Shown here: piece by piece, positions 26,141 to 34,863 of the stretch
How the letters are laid out: the number at the start of each line of letters is the position of its first letter
Numbering within the stretch: position 1 is the first letter of the stretch
NCBI GenBank assembly: GCA_009840005.1
Contig: VXOR01000033.1
Location: 3,134 to 67,133 of the forward strand
Source: Gemmatimonadota bacterium
GTDB taxonomy: Bacteria; Latescibacterota; UBA2968; UBA8231
Reading direction: 5' to 3'
Length of the DNA stretch: 64,000 nucleotides
Position numbers and translations under genes: made by a program
Notes under the pieces: model-generated
Told to the model about the DNA's origin: nothing
What the model saw: only the letters and a program-made list of their open reading frames with translations
Databases searched by the model: none

Positions 26141-27664
26141 ATGCCTGCGTTCCAAGAGAGTCTGCGTCTAGCCCATCGGGTCTATGAAGAAGCGACCGGG
26201 CCAGCGTGCCATACCCTAGCTCAATTGGGCTTTGACCAGCCCTATCAAGCCCTGCGGCGGTTGGACCTGTTGGTCGATTTGGCGGGGCCAGTTTACGCAT
26301 TAGATCCCCCAGTGTCGCTGCTGGCGGCGGTGAGCCGGTCCGTCCAGCCCGACCAAGCCCTGCGGCGGTTGGAGCGGTTTTTGCAGAGAGGGGGCGGGAT
26401 CACGGCGCTACATCACCGGACCAACGACACTCCCATCTTGGGGCAGCAATTGGCGCAGATTTTGAGTTACAGCGGCTTTTTGACCGATGCCTTGATGCGC
26501 GACCCGGCGCACCTCTATTGGCTGCTGGCCGAGACGACCTACCTGAGCCAGCCGCTGGCCCTGTCTGCCCTGCGCCGCGCCCTAATCGAAGAGACGAATA
26601 GTGACGATCCCCTCGCGGACTTGTACCGATTCCAGCGGCGCGAGTTGCTGCGGTTGGGCGCGGCCCAAGTGCTGGGAATGAAAGACGTGCGGCAGGTCGG
26701 CCGCGAATTGGCCGACTTGGCCGACGGGATAGTCGATCAGGCCCTGAAGTGGGCTTGGGAGGAGTTGCTGCCGCGCTGGGGCCGGCCGCTGGACCAGTAC
26801 GGTCGGCCGGCCAAGTTTTGCGTGGTGGGCTTGGGCAAGTACGGCGGCCAAGAGCTCAACTATAGCTCGGATGTCGATTTGTTGTTCATCTACGACGAGG
26901 AAGGCGAAACGCGCGCCCCGCGCGGTGGCTATTCAGTAGATAACGGCCAGTTTTTTCGGCGTTTGGGCGAGCGGCTCATCCAGTTGTTGACTGCGATGAC
27001 CGGGGAGGGATTTTTTTATCGCGTTGACATGCGGCTGCGGCCCGACGGAATTGATGGAGCCTTAGTTCGACCCTTGGCCAGCTACTTGAGTTATTACGAG
27101 GAACGGGGCGAGTTGTGGGAGCGCCAGATGCTGATTAAGGCCCGCCGCGCCGCTGGTTCAACCCAAGTGTGGCAGCGCTTTCGCCAAATGCTGATTCCTT
27201 TTGTCTTTCCGGGCCATTTCGCGGACGACCCGCGCCAAGAGATTGCCCGCGTCAAGCAGCGCATCGAAGCCGAAATAGCGAGTAGAGCCGGCGACAACAA
27301 TATCAAGCTACAGCCTGGCGGCATCCGCGACATCGAATTCATCGTCCAGTGCTTGCAGCTACTCAACGGCCATACCCATCCGCAGATTCGCGCCCACAAT
27401 ACCCTGACGGCGATAGAGCGCCTGCGCCGGGCCGAATTGCTCGCGCCGGTGGACGCCCAGACCCTAAAGGAGGCCTATCGCTTTTTGCGGCAGCTAGAGA
27501 ACTTGCTGCAAATTCAGGAGGCTCAGCCGGTGTACGCGGTGCCCGAAGAGGAAGAGGACCGCCAAATCCTAACGGAACTGATGGAACTGGACGAGCCGCT
27601 AGCGGCTGTCTTGGAGGGGCATTGCCAAGGCGTCCGGCGGCTGTACGATGCGGTTTTTTTTTAA
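26141..27664 (+). CDS. Half-length GlnE (glutamine synthetase adenylyltransferase/adenylyl-removase N-terminal half)
   Basis: 507 residues, starting seven bases after AAAGGAGG (a TTG one codon earlier is less likely). It has the nucleotidyltransferase signature GLGKYGGQELNYSSDVDLLF of GlnE, RVDMRLRPDGIDGALVRPL and, after it, the helical domain NIKLQPGGIRDIEFIVQCLQ and HTHPQIRAHNTLTAIERL. Full GlnE has two such halves (about 950 residues) for removal and addition of AMP on glutamine synthetase. Only one is present here and the gene ends in GTTTTTTTTTAA, directly followed by family A sequence. It may be a single-activity enzyme or a truncated gene. Confidence 0.85.
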   Translation: MPAFQESLRLAHRVYEEATGPACHTLAQLGFDQPYQALRRLDLLVDLAGPVYALDPPVSLLAAVSRSVQPDQALRRLERFLQRGGGITALHHRTNDTPILGQQLAQILSYSGFLTDALMRDPAHLYWLLAETTYLSQPLALSALRRALIEETNSDDPLADLYRFQRRELLRLGAAQVLGMKDVRQVGRELADLADGIVDQALKWAWEELLPRWGRPLDQYGRPAKFCVVGLGKYGGQELNYSSDVDLLFIYDEEGETRAPRGGYSVDNGQFFRRLGERLIQLLTAMTGEGFFYRVDMRLRPDGIDGALVRPLASYLSYYEERGELWERQMLIKARRAAGSTQVWQRFRQMLIPFVFPGHFADDPRQEIARVKQRIEAEIASRAGDNNIKLQPGGIRDIEFIVQCLQLLNGHTHPQIRAHNTLTAIERLRRAELLAPVDAQTLKEAYRFLRQLENLLQIQEAQPVYAVPEEEEDRQILTELMELDEPLAAVLEGHCQGVRRLYDAVFF

Positions 27665-27794
27665 CTGAACCCCCTAGGTATGGGATGCTTCGCTTCGCTC
27701 AGCATGACAGTACGGGCGTTATCGCCTGTCATGCTGAGCGGAGCAAAGCGGAGTCGAAGCATCTTATACCTTGATGCCCATACGTAACGTCCAT
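27665..27794. mobile_element. MITE-like element A4
   Basis: Starts CTGAACCCCCTAGG directly after the GlnE stop and ends CATACGTAACGTCCA. The core has GGATGCTTCGCTTCGCTCAG / CTGAGCGGAGCAAAGC arms and CATGACA/TGTCATG. The left end lacks the full TTACGCA. It is the boundary at which the GlnE reading frame stops. Confidence 0.7.
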
Positions 27795-27844
27795 TGGATT
27801 ACTGACGTGTAGTTGGGCTTTCACATAATCCAAGGAGAGATACC

Positions 27845-28882
27845 ATGATGCAACGTCTCGCTACAATCGCGCTGGCCTTGGTCGCCAGCACGGCCTTCGC
27901 CCAAGAGCCAACGGGCGATCCGTCGATTATACCCCCGGGTGCCAAGCTCGAAGTGCTCTTCGATGGCGCGTTCTTTTCCGAGGGGCCAGCCGTGGCCTTC
28001 GATGGCTCGGTTTACTTTAGCGATATTACCTTTTCCATGGAATCGGGGATGCAGGCCGGGCACATCTGGCGCTACGATCCCAAGACCGGCAAAACTGCGA
28101 TCTTCCGCTCGCCCAGCGGCATGTCCAACGGCCTCAAGTTCGACGCGATGGGCCGGCTGATTGCCGCGGAGGGCGCTGATTTTGGGGGGCGGCGCGTGAC
28201 GCGCACGGACCTTACAACCGGCAAGACCGAGATCATCGCCGGGCTGTACGAGGGCCGCCCCTTTAACGCCCCCAACGACATTTCCATCGACGAAAAGGGC
28301 CGCATCTACTTCAGCGATCCGCGCTACCTCGGTCACGAGCCGATCGACCAGCCGGTGATGGCGGTCTATCGCATTGACCCGGACGGCACCATTGAGCGGA
28401 TCATCTCCGACGCGGGCAAGCCCAACGGCGTCTGCGTGTCCCCGGACCAGCAGTCGCTCTACGTGGTGAGCAATGACAACGGCAATACGGGGATCTTCCA
28501 ACTGCTAGACATGCCGGCGCACAAGGGCCGGATGGCGCTGTTGGCGTACGATCTACATCCCGACGGCACGGCCACCTTCCGCGAGGTGCTAGTCGATTAC
28601 TATCCCGAAGACGGACCGGACGGCCTAGTCGTCGATGTCGAGGGCAACCTGTACGTAGCGGTGCGCGACGTGACGCGCCCAGGCATTGTCGTGTATGCGC
28701 CCAGTGGTGAGGAACTGGCTTATATCCCCACGCCCGTGGTTCCGACCAATGTGGCGTTTGGCCGCGGCGAGGAGAGCAAGACGCTCTACGTCACCTACGG
28801 CGGGGGCGCACCGCCGGAAAACCCCGGCATCTTGGCGAAGATAACAGTCGGCAAGGACGGGTACCACCTACCAGCCCCGTGA
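27845..28882 (+). CDS. SMP-30/gluconolactonase family lactonase, exported
   Basis: 345 residues after AAGGAGAGATACC; ATGATG gives an optional second Met. Signal peptide MMQRLATIALALVASTAFA before QEPTG. Six-bladed propeller with the metal and catalytic residues of the family: FFSEGPAVAFDGSVYFSD (Glu), NAPNDISIDEKGRIYFSD (Asn), GKPNGVCVSPDQQSLYVV (Asn) and DGPDGLVVDVEGNLYVAV (Asp). Hydrolyses sugar lactones to acids in the periplasm. Four bases separate it from the SSS symporter gene. Confidence 0.9.
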   Translation: MMQRLATIALALVASTAFAQEPTGDPSIIPPGAKLEVLFDGAFFSEGPAVAFDGSVYFSDITFSMESGMQAGHIWRYDPKTGKTAIFRSPSGMSNGLKFDAMGRLIAAEGADFGGRRVTRTDLTTGKTEIIAGLYEGRPFNAPNDISIDEKGRIYFSDPRYLGHEPIDQPVMAVYRIDPDGTIERIISDAGKPNGVCVSPDQQSLYVVSNDNGNTGIFQLLDMPAHKGRMALLAYDLHPDGTATFREVLVDYYPEDGPDGLVVDVEGNLYVAVRDVTRPGIVVYAPSGEELAYIPTPVVPTNVAFGRGEESKTLYVTYGGGAPPENPGILAKITVGKDGYHLPAP

Positions 28883-28886
28883 TGCG

Positions 28887-30596
28887 ATGACCGCTTTAGA
28901 CTGGGCCGTCGTGGTAGTGCTCAACGGCGGCATCGTCGCCTATAGCCTGATTGCCTTCCGCAACAAGGGCGAGAGCTTCGATTGGTACCTTGCGGCCAAG
29001 TCCATGCCTTGGTGGGTGATCGGGCTGTCGGCGTTTGGTACGGCTGTTGATAGCGGCGATTACGTCGGCATTGTCGGCGGGTCCTACAACCTCGGGCTGT
29101 CGCAGTTGGCGCAGTGGTGGCTGGGCATTGCCGTGGGGTGGACCGTGCTCAGCTTCTTCGTCATCGTGCCGATGTACCGCTCGGGGGTTTTTACCAACGC
29201 CGAGTGGCTGGAGTTCCGCTTTGGGCCGTCCGTGCGGCTGCTGGCGGTCTTGATCAACATCCAGTCGCGGACCAACGTGCTGGGCAACATTTTCTTTTCT
29301 ATGTTTCTGGTGCTCAACATCATCGCCGGAATCGAGGGTACGACTTGCTGGTTGGTGGTGGTGGGCGTGGCGCTCAGCTCGGTGCTCTACATCGTGCGCG
29401 GCGGCTTGCGGGCTGGGGTGCTGACCGATGCGCTGCAAAGCGCGACGATGATCGTGGCCTCTTTTGTGCTGTGGGGATTTGTCTATTCGGGTTTGGGCGG
29501 CTGGGATGGAGTGACGGCGCGGCTGGAGGCCGTGGAAGAAGGACTGGCGGATACGCTGTTGCACGTGGGAGGCTATTCGCCGCCCGGTGTGCCTCCCTTC
29601 ATAGTGATCTTCGGCTTCTTGGTGGTGTTGACTACGTACGCGGTCATCAATCAGTACGAGGCCATCCGCTTCTTAGGTGCGCGCTCGGAGTGGGACTTCA
29701 AAATGGCCGCGCTGGTGGCCAGCATCGCCACGGCGATCTGCCTGTTTTTTAACGTCAGCTTGGGGCCGATGGCGCGGGCGCAGTTCCCCGGCTTGGAAAT
29801 CGTCGATCAGGCCTATCCGCTGATGATCGAAGCGTACTTGCCCGCTGGGTTGGTCGGCTTAGTGGTCGCCGGACTAGTGGCGGCTGGGTATTCGACTTTT
29901 GATTCGATTGGCATTGGCATTTCCTCGCTTTTTGTGCGCGATGTGTACGCGCGCTTCATCGTCAAAAACGGTACGGACGCGCACTATACCAAGGTGGGCC
30001 GGATCTCGGTGCCGGTTATTCTGGCGCTGGGTTTTGTGTACGTGCCCTTTTTGGGCGAGAAGGGCATGTTGCTGTTCTACCTGCGGCTGGCTGGGGCCAT
30101 TGCCGTGCCGCTGATGACGGTGATGTTGATGGGGGTCTTTACGCGCGTACACCGCGAGACCGGGATCGTCGGTTTGCTGGTGGGGCTTGGCTATGGGATG
30201 TCGGCGATTTTGGCCGATTTTAACGAGTGGCCGCTGCCGGTGTGGTACCAGAATACTTGGTGGACCTACTTGTGGAACTTGGTGCTGCCTGCGCTGAGTA
30301 TGCTCATCGCTTCAAAGGTGATCGACTGGCGGCGCGGTCCGGTGCGCGACGAAGAATTGCGCGGGCTGATTTACGTTCGTCACGAAGACCCGGCTGCACT
30401 GCGCCCGCTCATGGCCCGGCGGCTCGCGGCGCTGGAAGGCACTTGGTTGCAGAAGACCCTGACGGAAGCACCCATTCGACCAGAGTATCCCTTTGCGGTC
30501 GGCGCGGACGGTCCGCGCTGGTATTTGCGGCCAGGGGTGTGGATCGGGATTTATCTAGCGGTTGCGAGCATCCTACTCTTTGTGATATTGTGGTAG
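28887..30596 (+). CDS. Sodium:solute symporter (SSS family)
   Basis: 569 residues with about 13-14 hydrophobic segments. Typical SSS features: DWYLAAKSMPWWVIGLSAFG, GTAVDSGDYVGIVGGSYN, WLEFRFGPSVRLLAVL, NQYEAIRFLGARSEWDFKMA and VVAGLVAAGYSTFDSIGIGI, the last matching the sodium-site helix. It imports a sugar, sugar acid or amino acid with sodium. It follows SMP-30 by four bases; the product of lactone hydrolysis could be its cargo. A C-terminal hydrophilic domain and a last helix (WIGIYLAVASILLFVILW) end the protein. Confidence 0.9.
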   Translation: MTALDWAVVVVLNGGIVAYSLIAFRNKGESFDWYLAAKSMPWWVIGLSAFGTAVDSGDYVGIVGGSYNLGLSQLAQWWLGIAVGWTVLSFFVIVPMYRSGVFTNAEWLEFRFGPSVRLLAVLINIQSRTNVLGNIFFSMFLVLNIIAGIEGTTCWLVVVGVALSSVLYIVRGGLRAGVLTDALQSATMIVASFVLWGFVYSGLGGWDGVTARLEAVEEGLADTLLHVGGYSPPGVPPFIVIFGFLVVLTTYAVINQYEAIRFLGARSEWDFKMAALVASIATAICLFFNVSLGPMARAQFPGLEIVDQAYPLMIEAYLPAGLVGLVVAGLVAAGYSTFDSIGIGISSLFVRDVYARFIVKNGTDAHYTKVGRISVPVILALGFVYVPFLGEKGMLLFYLRLAGAIAVPLMTVMLMGVFTRVHRETGIVGLLVGLGYGMSAILADFNEWPLPVWYQNTWWTYLWNLVLPALSMLIASKVIDWRRGPVRDEELRGLIYVRHEDPAALRPLMARRLAALEGTWLQKTLTEAPIRPEYPFAVGADGPRWYLRPGVWIGIYLAVASILLFVILW

Positions 30597-30635
30597 TACT
30601 TTAGACTCTATCCCCTCTCACTCCCACTCCCCAAA

Positions 30636-33032
30636 ATGGCACACACCGGAGACCTCACCCCTGTCGAGCGCCGCGCCGTAGCCACTTCTCCCTTCGACGC
30701 GCTCTATCCGCCGACTGAGAAGATCAAAACCATTGTGGTGGAGAACTTCCCGGGGCTGGGCAAGCTGGCGGCGATGCGCTTCATCGAATGGGTGCAGGAG
30801 CATCCCGAAGGCGTGATCTCGCTGCCGACGGGCAAGACTCCGCAGTATTTCATCCGCTGGGTCGAGCGGCTGGTGCAGCGTTGGGATGAGGCCGAGATCC
30901 AAAGCACGCTCGCAGAGGCCGGCGTTGATCCGGCGCGCAAACCGGATTTGCGCGGTTTGCACTTCGTGCAGATCGACGAGTTCTATCCAATAGACCCCCA
31001 GCAGGACAATAGCTTCTACAGCTATGTAAACCGCTTCTACATCGACGGCTTTGGGCTCGACCCGGCCAAAGCACTGCTGATCAACTGCGCTGAGATTGGC
31101 TTGCGGACCGACCAGAGTCTCGCCGAGGTGTGGCCCGATGGCGCGGTTGACTTGTCGCTGCGCCACCGGCCCGCGCGCACCCTGTTGGAGCAAGTGCAGC
31201 AAGACGCGCTGCAAAGGATCGATCAGTGGTGCTTGGAATACGAGGAGCGGATCCGCGCCCTTGGCGGCATTGGCTTCTTTTTGGGCGGCATTGGCCCGGA
31301 CGGGCACATTGGCTTCAACGTGCGCGGCTCAGACCACTTCTCGACCACGCGGCTAACTGAGGTCAACTACGAGACGCAAGCGGCCGCGGCCGCCGATCTC
31401 GGCGGCATGGAGGTGGCGCGCAAGCGGTTGGTCATTACCATCGGCCTCGGCACCATCGCCGCCCGTCCCGATGCCTGCGCCGTGATTATTGCCGCGGGCG
31501 AGGCTAAGGCGGGGATTGTCGCCGCCGCCATTGAGGAAGTAGCTGATGTGCGCTATCCGGCTTCGGTCCTGCATCGCCTGCCATGCGCGCGGTTTTACAT
31601 CACGTGCGGCGCAGCTAAATTGCTGCGGGTGCGGCAGCGGGTGCTTTTGCAACAGCAGGAGGCCATTGACGACGAAGCGGTGGAAAAAATCACCGTTGAT
31701 CTCGCCGACAGATTGGGCAAGAAGGTCGTCGATTTGACTGAGGACGAATTGGCGCAGGACGAGCTAGGTGCGGTGCTTTTGCAGCGGCGCGGCGAGCCGG
31801 TCGAGGCCCTGATGTGCATGGTGCGCGACCGCTTGATCGGCAAGATCGAGCGGGGCTGCCAGACCCTTTCCGGCACGCGCTTCCTCCACACCGAGCCGCA
31901 CCACGACGACCTGATGTTGGGCTATTTGCCCTATATCGTCCGCCACGTGCGCGACGCCACCAATGTGCATTACTTCGTCTGTTTCACTGGCGGCTTTACC
32001 GCGGTGACTAACCGCTTTATCGAGGATCACATTGAGCGGCTGCGGCGCTTCTTGCCTAGGTGCGCCGCGCTGCTGGCTGAAGGCTACTTTGCGCCGAGCT
32101 ATGAGCACGGCCGCAACCGCGATGTTTGGCTGTATCTCGACGGAGTGGCAGCCGACGATTCGCGGATGTGCGACGAGGGGATGGCGCGGCGCTTTTTGCG
32201 GAACCTCGTCGAGCTGTATGGCGTCGAGGACCGAGAGGGCATTGAGGCGCTGCTAACCGAGTTGGAGGCCTATTTTGCTAGCCGCTATCCCGGGCAAAAG
32301 GACGCGCCCCAAGTCCAGACCCTCAAGGGCTTGTGTAGGGAATGGGAGGCCGAATGCACATGGGGTTATCTCGGGTGGGACTGCACCAGCGTCAAGCACT
32401 TGCGACTTGAGTTTTACACGGGCGACCTCTTCACTAAAGAGCCGACGGTGGAAGGCGATGTGCTGCCCGTGCTCGCGCTCCTCGAAGAGGTCGCGCCCGA
32501 TGTGGTTAGCGTGGCGCTGGACCCGGAGGCCAGCGGCCCGGACACTCACTACAAGGTGTTGCAGGCCGTCACCGAGGCCCTGCGCCGCTACGAGCGGCAG
32601 CGCAAAGACGCGCCCATCAAGGTTTGGGGTTATCGCAATGTGTGGTACCGCTTCGATCCGAGTGAGGCCAACATTTTCGTGCCGGTCTCGCTCAACATGC
32701 TCTCGGTGATGCAGAGCGCGTTTATGAGCAATTTTATTTCTCAGCGCGACGCTTCGTTCCCCAGCTACGAGCACGATGGCCCGTTTTCCGAGCTGGCGCG
32801 CCGGGTGCAGGTGGAGCAGTACCAAAAAATCAAGACGTGCCTCGGCCGCGAGTGGTTTCAAGAGCACCCTAGCCCTCTGATTCGCGCCACGCGGGGCTTG
32901 GTGTTTCTCAGAGAGATGGACTTAGCCGAATTGTACGAGCGCAGCCGAGTACTCAAGCAGGCAACTGAGCAGTCTGGCCACAGTGGCCGTCCGACCGCAG
33001 AATTGCGGTCGCTTGTGGCCGCAAATCGCTAA
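30636..33032 (+). CDS. Glucosamine-6-phosphate deaminase (NagB) fused to PIG-L deacetylase
   Basis: 798 residues. N-terminal NagB-like half (about 30-390): ISLPTGKTPQYFIRW, LHFVQIDEFYPI, FFLGGIGPDGHIGFNVRGSD and RLVITIGLGTIAA. The C-terminal half (about 415-770) is a PIG-L/LmbE hydrolase with FLHTEPHHDDLMLGYLPY (metal HDD) and HYKVLQAVTEALRRYE. Such fusions occur in Bacteroidetes and suggest deacetylation of N-acetylglucosamine conjugates followed by deamination. The NagB active-site FNEP Glu is Val-Arg here (FNVR), so deamination may differ. It follows the SSS gene by 39 bases and ends 14 bases before ferritin. Confidence 0.85.
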   Translation: MAHTGDLTPVERRAVATSPFDALYPPTEKIKTIVVENFPGLGKLAAMRFIEWVQEHPEGVISLPTGKTPQYFIRWVERLVQRWDEAEIQSTLAEAGVDPARKPDLRGLHFVQIDEFYPIDPQQDNSFYSYVNRFYIDGFGLDPAKALLINCAEIGLRTDQSLAEVWPDGAVDLSLRHRPARTLLEQVQQDALQRIDQWCLEYEERIRALGGIGFFLGGIGPDGHIGFNVRGSDHFSTTRLTEVNYETQAAAAADLGGMEVARKRLVITIGLGTIAARPDACAVIIAAGEAKAGIVAAAIEEVADVRYPASVLHRLPCARFYITCGAAKLLRVRQRVLLQQQEAIDDEAVEKITVDLADRLGKKVVDLTEDELAQDELGAVLLQRRGEPVEALMCMVRDRLIGKIERGCQTLSGTRFLHTEPHHDDLMLGYLPYIVRHVRDATNVHYFVCFTGGFTAVTNRFIEDHIERLRRFLPRCAALLAEGYFAPSYEHGRNRDVWLYLDGVAADDSRMCDEGMARRFLRNLVELYGVEDREGIEALLTELEAYFASRYPGQKDAPQVQTLKGLCREWEAECTWGYLGWDCTSVKHLRLEFYTGDLFTKEPTVEGDVLPVLALLEEVAPDVVSVALDPEASGPDTHYKVLQAVTEALRRYERQRKDAPIKVWGYRNVWYRFDPSEANIFVPVSLNMLSVMQSAFMSNFISQRDASFPSYEHDGPFSELARRVQVEQYQKIKTCLGREWFQEHPSPLIRATRGLVFLREMDLAELYERSRVLKQATEQSGHSGRPTAELRSLVAANR
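32976..33020. repeat. Nested hairpin in the 3' end of the NagB/PIG-L gene
   Basis: GGCCACA ... TGTGGCC encloses a perfect eight-base stem CGACCGCA-GAAT-TGCGGTCG. It is inside the coding sequence, ten codons before the stop. It could slow decay or ribosomes ahead of the ferritin gene; no U-tract follows, so it is not a terminator. Confidence 0.6.
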
Positions 33033-33046
33033 TTAAGGAGGAGAAA

Positions 33047-33550
33047 ATGCTTAACGAAAAATTGCAACAGGCACTCAACGATCAACTCAATTCCGAGTTT
33101 TCCTCGGCCTATACGTACCTGTCGCTAGCGGCTTATTTCGAGGACCTTGAGCTCAATGGTTTTGCCCACTGGATGAAGATCCAATACCAAGAGGAGTTGA
33201 TGCACGCGGAAAGGGTCTATGCCTTCATCAACGACCGCGACGGCCGCGTGCGCTTGCAGGCCATAGCTGAGCCACACAGCGAGTGGGACTCGCCGCTGGA
33301 CGCCTTCAAGTTCGCCTTAGAAGGCGAGCGGGCTTTGAGTAAGAAAATCTACGCGGTAGTAAATGAGGCCCTCGCCGAGGGCGACCACGCAACCCATGCC
33401 TTCATGCAGTGGTTCGTCAACGAGCAGGTGGAGGAGGAGGCCATCGTCCGCAATATCGTCAGCGACATGGAACTGATTATCGAAAGCCGCGATGGACTCT
33501 TTCTGATGGATCGGGATCTGGCGGGCAGGAGGCCGCAGGGCGAGGAATAA
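33047..33550 (+). CDS. ftnA: Ferritin
   Basis: 167 residues starting after GGAGGAGAAA. Ferroxidase-site residues are visible in LNSEFSSAYTYLSLAAYFED (Glu17-type), YQEELMHAERVYAFINDRDG (ExxH), EGERALSKKIYAVVNEALAE and VNEQVEEEAIVRNIV (ExxE). It stores iron as a 24-subunit shell in the cytoplasm. The length and helix pattern match bacterial FtnA rather than bacterioferritin; no haem Met is required. It ends the 27.8-33.5 kb plus-strand run. Confidence 0.93.
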   Translation: MLNEKLQQALNDQLNSEFSSAYTYLSLAAYFEDLELNGFAHWMKIQYQEELMHAERVYAFINDRDGRVRLQAIAEPHSEWDSPLDAFKFALEGERALSKKIYAVVNEALAEGDHATHAFMQWFVNEQVEEEAIVRNIVSDMELIIESRDGLFLMDRDLAGRRPQGEE

Positions 33551-33624
33551 ATTTCAGGCGCGTTGGAGGGATTTCCAGCGGTAAGGACAGGATCGATTAC
33601 CCCTGAATGTTGAAGAGTTGCTGG

Positions 33625-34482
33625 TTACTTAATAGTACGCGATTTATACGTGGTAACCCAACCTTCTACGATCTCCGGCAGTCGCTCAACTGTCTCGTAG
33701 CCGAAAAGCACTTCATCTACATAGCCCATGTGAAGCATGTCGATGATCCTGCAAAGGTATGATCTCCCCAAGTCCCACCACGTACCGTAGGCGTCCACTA
33801 TCAAAAGATGCTGAACGTCAACCCCTAGATTCTCACGAGCCTCCGCAATCTCGTATCCATCAAGCAGGGTTTCATAGACTCCGTCTGCAACTCGACTGCC
33901 GAACGTGGTTGTGTAGTAGTATTCCTTGATCTCCCACACAGCGATCGGATTGACTGTCCTAGGGAAGCAGCCATCGAGGCGGCGGGATAGGGTACGGGCT
34001 GGCTTTGCTGCTCGCGTCAGTGTCGTGAGTCGTCTAGGATCATAGTCGCAAGGCAGACCTTTGATCCCAGCCTCGACGAGCATATTCACGATACACGTCA
34101 AGAAGTTGTGCGCCCTCATGGAACCCTTCTGCTTGTTCATTGGTAATGGACATTTTGGAGAGAGCTGCGATCGGAGTTGCTCGAACGTGTTGCGAGCCCG
34201 GTTGGCATCCATCAGCCGTGGTTCGACGTATGTATTCAGGACCTCAGCACGGTGTTTGAAATAGTCTTGGAGTTGCTCCGCGAATGCAGTAATATTGCCG
34301 CTTTGATCGGCCAAATGCCCCCACTCCAATCCAAGAGTCTCCATAACATGGAGCATGTCGCCCAGCGAATAGACACGAATCTTCTTTGTTGGCCTCTCAG
34401 TATAGCGCATTGTCTCACTGATGGACCGCACGTTTGCCCAGAAAACGGGATCCAAGCCGCTGAATCGAGCGTCTGCCTTCAA
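33625..34482 (-). CDS. Putative type II restriction endonuclease
   Basis: 285 residues, translated from an ATGA overlap with the regulator gene. No catalogue match is evident to me, but the nuclease-like signature VWEIKEYYYTTTFGSRVADG (E-I-K after NPIA) is of the PD-(D/E)XK kind, and the arrangement with an HTH gene and a divergent adenine methylase is that of a type II restriction-modification locus. The locus looks less GC-rich than its flanks, as expected of a mobile gene set. It begins 74 bases after the ferritin gene ends. Recognition sequence unknown. Confidence 0.6.
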   Translation of the reverse strand: MKADARFSGLDPVFWANVRSISETMRYTERPTKKIRVYSLGDMLHVMETLGLEWGHLADQSGNITAFAEQLQDYFKHRAEVLNTYVEPRLMDANRARNTFEQLRSQLSPKCPLPMNKQKGSMRAHNFLTCIVNMLVEAGIKGLPCDYDPRRLTTLTRAAKPARTLSRRLDGCFPRTVNPIAVWEIKEYYYTTTFGSRVADGVYETLLDGYEIAEARENLGVDVQHLLIVDAYGTWWDLGRSYLCRIIDMLHMGYVDEVLFGYETVERLPEIVEGWVTTYKSRTIK

Positions 34483-34742
34483 TTCGTCTCCTTTACCTCA
34501 TTGAGATTCCGTTCAAACAACGCAATCACATGCTCAAGCGAGCACTCTAGAGCAACACATATTCTGCGCAATTCGACGATGTCAATGCGACGCTCGCCGG
34601 ATTCGACCTTGCTGACAAATGACTGAGGTACCCCCAAACGTGTCGCCAATTCAGTCTGACTTACCCCAGCCTCCTTGCGAATCGCTCGGAGTAATGAACG
34701 CAAGGCTATATATTCGCGGTTTCGTTCTTTCTGCTCCCCCAT
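34479..34742 (-). CDS. XRE-family controller (C-protein-like) regulator of the restriction-modification locus
   Basis: 87 residues. Classic HTH_3 domain: LLRAIRKEAGVSQTELATRL, GVPQSFVSKVESGERRIDIV and LRRICVALECSLEHVIALF. Size and place, directly upstream of and overlapping the endonuclease, match C proteins that delay endonuclease expression until the methylase has acted. An inverted repeat sits in the 120-base divergent spacer between it and the methylase. Confidence 0.83.
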   Translation of the reverse strand: MGEQKERNREYIALRSLLRAIRKEAGVSQTELATRLGVPQSFVSKVESGERRIDIVELRRICVALECSLEHVIALFERNLNEVKETN

Positions 34743-34797
34743 CGCGTTGGCTCATCGAGTTAGGAGTAGCAATTTTCTTGATAGGGTGGTGTTCATC

Positions 34798-34825
34798 TTG
34801 ACAATATCCCAAAATAGGATATATT
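34798..34825 (+). promoter_or_regulatory. Methylase promoter overlapped by C-protein operator
   Basis: TTGACA (34798-34803), a 16-base spacer and TATATT (34820-34825) form a good sigma-70 promoter for the methylase at 34864. ATATCC-CAAAATA-GGATAT (34804-34822) is a perfect inverted repeat lying between and on these boxes, so a bound controller would block it. On the other strand the site lies upstream of the controller's own start and could activate it. Confidence 0.65.
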
Positions 34826-34863
34826 TATCATCCATCCTTTTACCTTTCGGAAGACGGCAGTAG

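Noticed and set aside
33551..33624. Missing part of vapC on the other side of the restriction-modification locus
   Set aside because: Reading this spacer in all frames shows no PIN-domain C-terminal motif, so a simple insertion into vapC is not supported.
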